Shown one piece after another: positions 59,868 through 64,000 of a DNA stretch of 64,000 nucleotides (positions within the stretch are counted from its first letter, which is position 1; every line of letters begins with the position of its first letter). Location: NCBI GenBank assembly GCA_030817875.1, contig JAUSZU010000001.1, positions 5,332,001-5,396,000 of the forward strand, given 5' to 3'. The notes beneath the pieces were generated by a model, which ran no database searches, was not told the origin of the DNA, and was given only the letters and a program-made list of their open reading frames with translations. A program made the position numbers and the translations under genes. The DNA is from Flavobacterium sp. W4I14 (GTDB lineage Bacteria > Bacteroidota > Bacteroidia > Sphingobacteriales > Sphingobacteriaceae).

Positions 59868-60417
59868 ATGTTGTTTAAAGAAATTCGGAAGAAAATTAAA
59901 TTCTGGGCTAATACTGATCGTATTGGCCCAGATATTTTAGGCACCTATTGGAGATTATTTATTAAAAGTAAAATGCTAAAACTTTGCAAAAAAAAAATTT
60001 TCTTTTTTTGCTGATACCGCGGATTTTAGGCCCGGAGCATATGCAATTGGTTGTTCACAAATTTCAATAGGCAACAATGTTGTTATTAGACCAGGAACCA
60101 TGTTGCATGGTGAAACGGATACCATCAAAGATTCGATTACCATTGAAGATGATGTATTAATTGGTTGCGGAGTGCATATTTATGTCGAAAACCATTGTTT
60201 TGATGACCCCAATCTTCCAATTATAATGCAAGGACACTCGCAGGCCAAAAAGGTTGTTTTAAAAAAGGGTTGTTGGATAGGTGCAAACGTTATTATTTTA
60301 CCTGGAGTTACCATTGGAGAAAGTAGTGTTGTTGGAGCAGGGTCAGTTGTTACTAAGTCGGTTCCTGCTCATTCAGTTGCCGTAGGTAATCCTGCAAAGG
60401 TAATTAAGCATTTATAG
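59868..60417 (+). pseudogene. Hexapeptide-repeat acetyltransferase, frameshifted at A10
   Basis: The ATG at 59868 gives LFKEIRKKIKFWANTDRIGP and DILGTYWRLFIKSKML, then stops after CKKKIFFFC. If one A is removed from the ten-A run at 59988-59997, the frame continues KFSFFADTADFRPGAYAIG and runs into a complete left-handed beta-helix acetyltransferase (ISIGNNVVIRPGTMLHGETD, GCWIGANVIILPGVTIGESS, VVGAGSVVTKSVPAHSVAVG), stopping at 60417. The intact product would be about 182 residues, an O- or N-acetyltransferase of the CysE/WcaF type. The only ATG of the downstream part that would leave the hexapeptides is at 60100. See the finding on phase variation. Confidence 0.8.
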
Positions 60418-60440
60418 TATAGTTGTTTAAATAGTTAATT

Positions 60441-61616
60441 ATGAGTTTTAGTAAGGTTGTGTATGTTAGATATTTCCCTTTGACAGCTAAGGTGTATAGC
60501 GATTTTTACCTGGAGGAGGTTGAAAAGTGTGGAATAAGCGTGGAATATTGGGACCTAACAAAGATATTTTTCAGGAGTGACTTTGAGCAAGAAGATTCCT
60601 CACATTTAGTTACAACGAAAAAATTTAATTCGTATGCAACTCTTGAGCAAGCCATCAAGGAAAGTTCAAACCCGGATACCTTATTCGTGTCTATTATGAC
60701 ATTTGAAAGTAGGGTAGAGAAGTTGTTTAGGATTTTTACGAAATACAATTCGCAGATTTCAGTGTTTGGTCGTAATATGTTCCCATTGGCGTCAGGAAAA
60801 AGCGCTTCGTTCATTTCCAGACTAATGCGTATTACACCAGCGAAATTGATAGAATATATTAAGATTAAAAGATTAAAAAAAGCAAAGGATCTAAATCGCA
60901 TCAAGCGTTATGACTATGTCTTTTTAGGAGGCAAACTGGGGTATGAAGGTATAGGTAATACAAATTATGAAGAATTACAATATTCTAAGATTATTCAGGT
61001 TAATAGTGATGATTACGATTCATGTTTGGCATTAAAAAATCAGCCTTCTATATTCTCACATCAATATATTCTTTTTTTGGATGAGTATTTGCCTCTTCAC
61101 CCTGATACCCATCTCCTTAATATTAAGAATATAAAACCTGAGGAATACTATCCTCAATTATGTGAGTATTTTGATCGGGTGGAAAGTGAATTTAAAATGC
61201 CGGTAATTATAGCGGCGCATCCAAAAGCTTTAAGATATAAGACTGAAGATTTCTTTAACGGTAGGAAGGTAATTTTCGGTAAATCAGCAGAACTGTCTAA
61301 TGGCGCTGAATTTGTTCTTGCTCATGATACTACCTCAATTAATTACCCTATTGCGTTGGATAAAAGAATTCATTTTATTAGCTCAAAAAATATTGAAAAG
61401 GGTATTAATATTGTCCATCAAAACGTTCTCCATTTCGCTGAGTACTTAGGATGTAATTTTCAGTGGTTCGATAAGCAAGAAAAGATTAACTTAATTCAAT
61501 CTGTCCCAGTTGAAAATTATAAAAGGTATAAATATGAATTTCAGACTTCACCTGATACAGAAAATCAAATGAGTAAAGACATATTTATTTCTTTTTTAAA
61601 AAATAGTTGTGATTAA
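60441..61616 (+). CDS. Unassigned protein, candidate nonulosonate transferase
   Basis: 391 residues, no signal peptide or transmembrane segments. I do not recognise a named family. The shape is GT-B-like, with an N-terminal domain of alternating strands and helices and a C-terminal domain with three motifs in the order and spacing of bacterial sialyltransferases: LFLDEYLPLHPD (about 211-222), AAHPKA (258-263) and AHDTTSINYPIALD (294-307). These resemble the D/E-D/E-G, HP and S/T-S motifs that bind CMP-sialic acid in GT38/GT52-type enzymes. It sits between the CMP-sugar genes and the flippase, where the transferase for the activated nonulosonate would be expected. Confidence 0.6.
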   Translation: MSFSKVVYVRYFPLTAKVYSDFYLEEVEKCGISVEYWDLTKIFFRSDFEQEDSSHLVTTKKFNSYATLEQAIKESSNPDTLFVSIMTFESRVEKLFRIFTKYNSQISVFGRNMFPLASGKSASFISRLMRITPAKLIEYIKIKRLKKAKDLNRIKRYDYVFLGGKLGYEGIGNTNYEELQYSKIIQVNSDDYDSCLALKNQPSIFSHQYILFLDEYLPLHPDTHLLNIKNIKPEEYYPQLCEYFDRVESEFKMPVIIAAHPKALRYKTEDFFNGRKVIFGKSAELSNGAEFVLAHDTTSINYPIALDKRIHFISSKNIEKGINIVHQNVLHFAEYLGCNFQWFDKQEKINLIQSVPVENYKRYKYEFQTSPDTENQMSKDIFISFLKNSCD

Positions 61617-61627
61617 GGAAATCAGAA

Positions 61628-63169
61628 ATGAATAATTTTATTAAAATCTACTTTTGGCAAGTAATATCAATACTGTTCAATTTTGGTGCAGTTTTTATCG
61701 TTACTCCATATATTTCTTCCAATCAGTCACTATACGGAATTTATGCAGTAGTTACTTCAGCTTATTTATTTATCTCTTATGCTGATTTTGGATTTTTAGG
61801 AGCGGCAATGAAATATGCTGCTGAGTGTTTTGCCAAAAATAACATGGTAGATGAAATTAAGGTGGTTGGTTTCGCTGCAATGGTCTTTTTGCTTTTTGTT
61901 CTTATTTATGGTTTAGGGATTCTTTATGTTTCGATATCGCCTAGTCTACTAGTGAGCAGTATCCGAGGTGAAAGTGAGATTCGTACTGCAAGAGAGCTGT
62001 TAATTATACTTGCCATCTTTTGCCCGGTATTTGTAGTTCAAAGAATAGTTCAAGTTATCTATGCAGTCAGATTACAAGATTATAAGTTTCAAAGGATTCT
62101 AATTTTAAGCAATACCGTTAAAGTGTTGTCGATTTTTATGTTTTTCGGAGGGGGAAATTATTTAATTGTTGAGTATTTCTTATTCTCTCAAGTATGTACA
62201 TTATTTGCTGTAATTGCGGGGTTAATTGTTGCTAAAAAATCACTCAATTATGATTTATTGCTTTTGTTAAAGTCTGTAAGATTAACTAAGGAGCAATATA
62301 TTAAAACAAAAAAATTAGCTTTTACATCTATTTTTCTAACGCTAAGCTGGATTTTGTACTATGAGCTAGATACGTTTGTGATAGTTAAGTTTTTGGGCCC
62401 TAATTCGGTTGCGATCTTTACTATCGCTTTAACTTTAATGACTTATTTTAGGACCATATTCGGTGTGTTTTTCACACCTTTTATTACGAAATTTAACTAC
62501 TTCGTTGGCCTTAAAGACACTGAGGGATTAAAGGCTTATTTCTTAAAAGTTATGGTAATTTTTATCCCATGTACATTGTTTCCTGTTTTGATCGTTATTT
62601 TCACAGCAAAGAATTTCATTTACACTTGGGTGGGAGACCATTATTTTTCTTCAGTAAATATTGCTCAAGTCATGTTAATGTGTTATTTATTTAGTTTTAT
62701 TACTTACCCTACAGGAATATTGATTATGGCGAATGAAAAGGTGAAAGCGCTGTACTTCACCAGTGCTTTGCAGCCTTTTATTTATTGGGTTGGAATCGCA
62801 ATAACATATTCATTCTTAAAATTAGAAGCATTTGCTTACTTTAAATTTATTGCTTTTTTTATTGAAACTATAGTTTACATTGTTTACATTCTTTACTTTT
62901 TTAACATTAAATTATTTGGTTTCTTGAAAAAAATTATATTCCCAATTATCCCATCTATACTTGTTCTAGTGGTGATATTATTCTTTACTAGAAATTATTG
63001 GCCAACTGGACACCTTAAAATTAATTTGTTGTTTTATTTCATAAATGTGGGGATTTTGGTGTGCGTAAGTACGATTGTTTATTATTTTTCATCTAAAATA
63101 TTTAGGGATTTTGCACAAAGTTTAGTTCTGAACCTAAGACAAAACATTTTCACTAAATTAAAAAGCTAA
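61628..63169 (+). CDS. Wzx-type oligosaccharide flippase
   Basis: 513 residues with about 12-14 transmembrane helices. The N-terminal helix FIKIYFWQVISILFNFGAVF and the second FIVTPYISSNQSLYGIYAVV match the PST family, followed by GFLGAAMKYAAECFAKNN. There is a long C-terminal half of helices with the PTGILIMANEKVKALYFTSA segment typical of Wzx. It translocates the completed lipid-linked repeat unit. It follows the candidate transferase by 11 bp. Confidence 0.9.
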   Translation: MNNFIKIYFWQVISILFNFGAVFIVTPYISSNQSLYGIYAVVTSAYLFISYADFGFLGAAMKYAAECFAKNNMVDEIKVVGFAAMVFLLFVLIYGLGILYVSISPSLLVSSIRGESEIRTARELLIILAIFCPVFVVQRIVQVIYAVRLQDYKFQRILILSNTVKVLSIFMFFGGGNYLIVEYFLFSQVCTLFAVIAGLIVAKKSLNYDLLLLLKSVRLTKEQYIKTKKLAFTSIFLTLSWILYYELDTFVIVKFLGPNSVAIFTIALTLMTYFRTIFGVFFTPFITKFNYFVGLKDTEGLKAYFLKVMVIFIPCTLFPVLIVIFTAKNFIYTWVGDHYFSSVNIAQVMLMCYLFSFITYPTGILIMANEKVKALYFTSALQPFIYWVGIAITYSFLKLEAFAYFKFIAFFIETIVYIVYILYFFNIKLFGFLKKIIFPIIPSILVLVVILFFTRNYWPTGHLKINLLFYFINVGILVCVSTIVYYFSSKIFRDFAQSLVLNLRQNIFTKLKS

Positions 63170-63191
63170 CTTTATTATATTGATAAGCATT

Positions 63192-63875
63192 ATGGTAGTT
63201 TTAAAGTTCTTAAAAAACATATACCTGCATCTCCGTAAAACCGGAGCTTGGTTATATAGAAATGCACAGTTAAAAAATAAATATCCAACCTGTCGTTTTG
63301 ATATTACCAGCCAAATTGTTGATAGTGAGTTTGAGAAGTATGTGGTTATATTTGACTATACGAAACTTTATAATACGAAGGTCGGAGCTTATAGTTATAT
63401 ACAAATGAATGGAAGAATTTTTCATTGTGAAATTGGAAAATTTTGTTCAATTGCATCTTCTGTTTCCATTGCTCCTGGACTTCATGACATGAGCCGTGTT
63501 TCCACGCACCCTAGTTTCTACTTTTGTACACCAGTTCTTCCAAAAATATATGTTACTGAGAATAAACTGGACTTGTTTAAAAAAGTAACTATTGGGCATG
63601 ATGTCTGGATTGGTGAAAAAGTAGTTATACTTGATGGAGTTAAAGTTGGTAATGGAGCAGTGATTGCAAGTGGTGCAATTGTTAATAAAGATGTAGAACC
63701 ATACTCTGTTGTAGCAGGAGTGCCTGCCAGGCATATTAAGTATCGCTTTGACCCAGAAATAATTTTACTGTTGGAAAAAAGTGAATGGTGGAACTATAGC
63801 GATGAATGGTTTGAACAAAATGCCGATATGATGCTGGAAACAGAAAAATTTATAGAATATTTAAAATGTTTGTAA
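63192..63875 (+). CDS. CatB-related O-acetyltransferase
   Basis: 227 residues from the ATG at 63192; an in-frame TTG at 63180 is an alternative. A hexapeptide beta-helix (VGAYSYIQMNGRIFHCEIGK, FCSIASSVSIAPGLHDMS) leads to the xenobiotic-acetyltransferase-type catalytic His region (THPSFYF). Then come IGHDVWIGEKVVILDGVKVG, NGAVIASGAIVNKDVEPYSV and VAGVPARHIKYRFD. It probably O-acetylates a sugar of the glycan. It overlaps the next gene by 10 bp. Confidence 0.88.
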   Translation: MVVLKFLKNIYLHLRKTGAWLYRNAQLKNKYPTCRFDITSQIVDSEFEKYVVIFDYTKLYNTKVGAYSYIQMNGRIFHCEIGKFCSIASSVSIAPGLHDMSRVSTHPSFYFCTPVLPKIYVTENKLDLFKKVTIGHDVWIGEKVVILDGVKVGNGAVIASGAIVNKDVEPYSVVAGVPARHIKYRFDPEIILLLEKSEWWNYSDEWFEQNADMMLETEKFIEYLKCL

Positions 63876-64000
63876 AGAGATTATGCAGCTACATCTTTAG
63901 GAAATACTTCTATTTAATAAATAAAAATAGGTTTGCCTACTTATCATCTACAGCTGTTGTTCAAAAGTTATTGAGAGTTGATGGTAAAAAAAATATTATT
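63866..64000 (+). CDS. Probable acyltransferase, N-terminal fragment at window edge
   Basis: ATG at 63866, open to the end of the window (45 codons), with FVKRLCSYIFRKYFYLINKN, RFAYLSSTAVVQKLLRVDGK and KNII. The L-R-x-D-G-x-K-x-I opening is typical of the first strand of WcaF/WbbJ-like hexapeptide O-acetyltransferases, but the rest is out of view, so the family call is tentative. It overlaps the previous gene by 10 bp. Confidence 0.6.
   Translation, partial: MFVKRLCSYIFRKYFYLINKNRFAYLSSTAVVQKLLRVDGKKNII

Noticed and set aside
1..64000. tRNA, rRNA and riboswitch genes
   Set aside because: I saw no tRNA cloverleaf, rRNA stretch or riboswitch signature by eye; a covariance-model scan would be needed to exclude a missed one.

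Overview
The window looks like a chromosomal segment of a Bacteroidota bacterium of the Sphingobacteriaceae (Pedobacter-like). This is an inference from the gene families (DUF4476, DUF6702, DUF4834, DUF6427, DUF3108/3109, DUF6266, YfhO, HupE/UreJ_2), from TAnnTTTG-type -7 promoter boxes, from weak or absent Shine-Dalgarno sequences, and from an AT-rich genome with many dispersed palindromic repeats between genes.

Layout. Positions 1-6.9 kb are mostly minus-strand: a flippase cut by the window edge, a lipoprotein with three HGxxGHxC repeats, DinB-like, DUF4476, YjjG-type nucleotidase, a small tyrosine phosphatase-like protein, upp, a polysaccharide-deacetylase relative without recognisable catalytic motifs, and DUF6702. 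From 7.4 to 16 kb: HupE/UreJ, an M1 peptidase, a DUF4143 ATPase preceded by a perfect 39-nt palindrome, uvrB, DUF3472, YwbE and DUF4834. From 16.5 to 21 kb: an NTF2-like protein, a three-gene minus-strand operon (DCC protein, TIGR01777, SRPBCC), a GbsR/MarR regulator that shares an operator-like motif with that operon, and an alginate-lyase-like protein. YfhO follows. From 23.7 to 25.6 kb there are repeats and a complete IS110 element. Its ends, core dinucleotide and a candidate bridge RNA can be read directly from the sequence. From 26 to 36.5 kb: LpxH-like phosphatase, a glycosyltransferase, DUF6427, the envelope operon coaX - outer-membrane protein - lptC, a PpiD/SurA-like foldase, and DUF2480, DUF3108, DUF3109.

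From 36.7 kb to the end lies a surface-polysaccharide island: rfbBCDA (dTDP-L-rhamnose), a repeat-rich stretch with a truncated DUF6266 gene, a nucleotide-sugar dehydrogenase, gmd, a Wza-like and a Wzz-like protein, and then a nearly gap-free plus-strand operon for a legionaminic-acid-type nonulosonate: dehydratase, LegC aminotransferase, NeuD/LegH acyltransferase (frameshifted), NeuB, NeuC, a PtmE-like CBS nucleotidyltransferase, NeuA, Gfo/Idh and SDR oxidoreductases, HisF-like, HisH-like and a PseA/WbpG-like amidotransferase. It is followed by a second frameshifted acetyltransferase, an unassigned protein with bacterial-sialyltransferase-like motifs, a Wzx flippase and two further hexapeptide acyltransferases. 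Read together, the island would make dTDP-rhamnose, a GDP-6-deoxy-hexose intermediate, a uronic-acid nucleotide sugar and a CMP-activated, probably amidino-modified legionaminic acid, and would assemble and export a glycan containing them.

The most interesting items are the IS110 element whose predicted bridge-RNA guides match both its own ends and the genomic palindromic repeat it sits in, the nonulosonate plus amidination cluster with its two homopolymer frameshifts and orphan transferase, and the shared CTTTCA-N8-TGAAAG operator pair.
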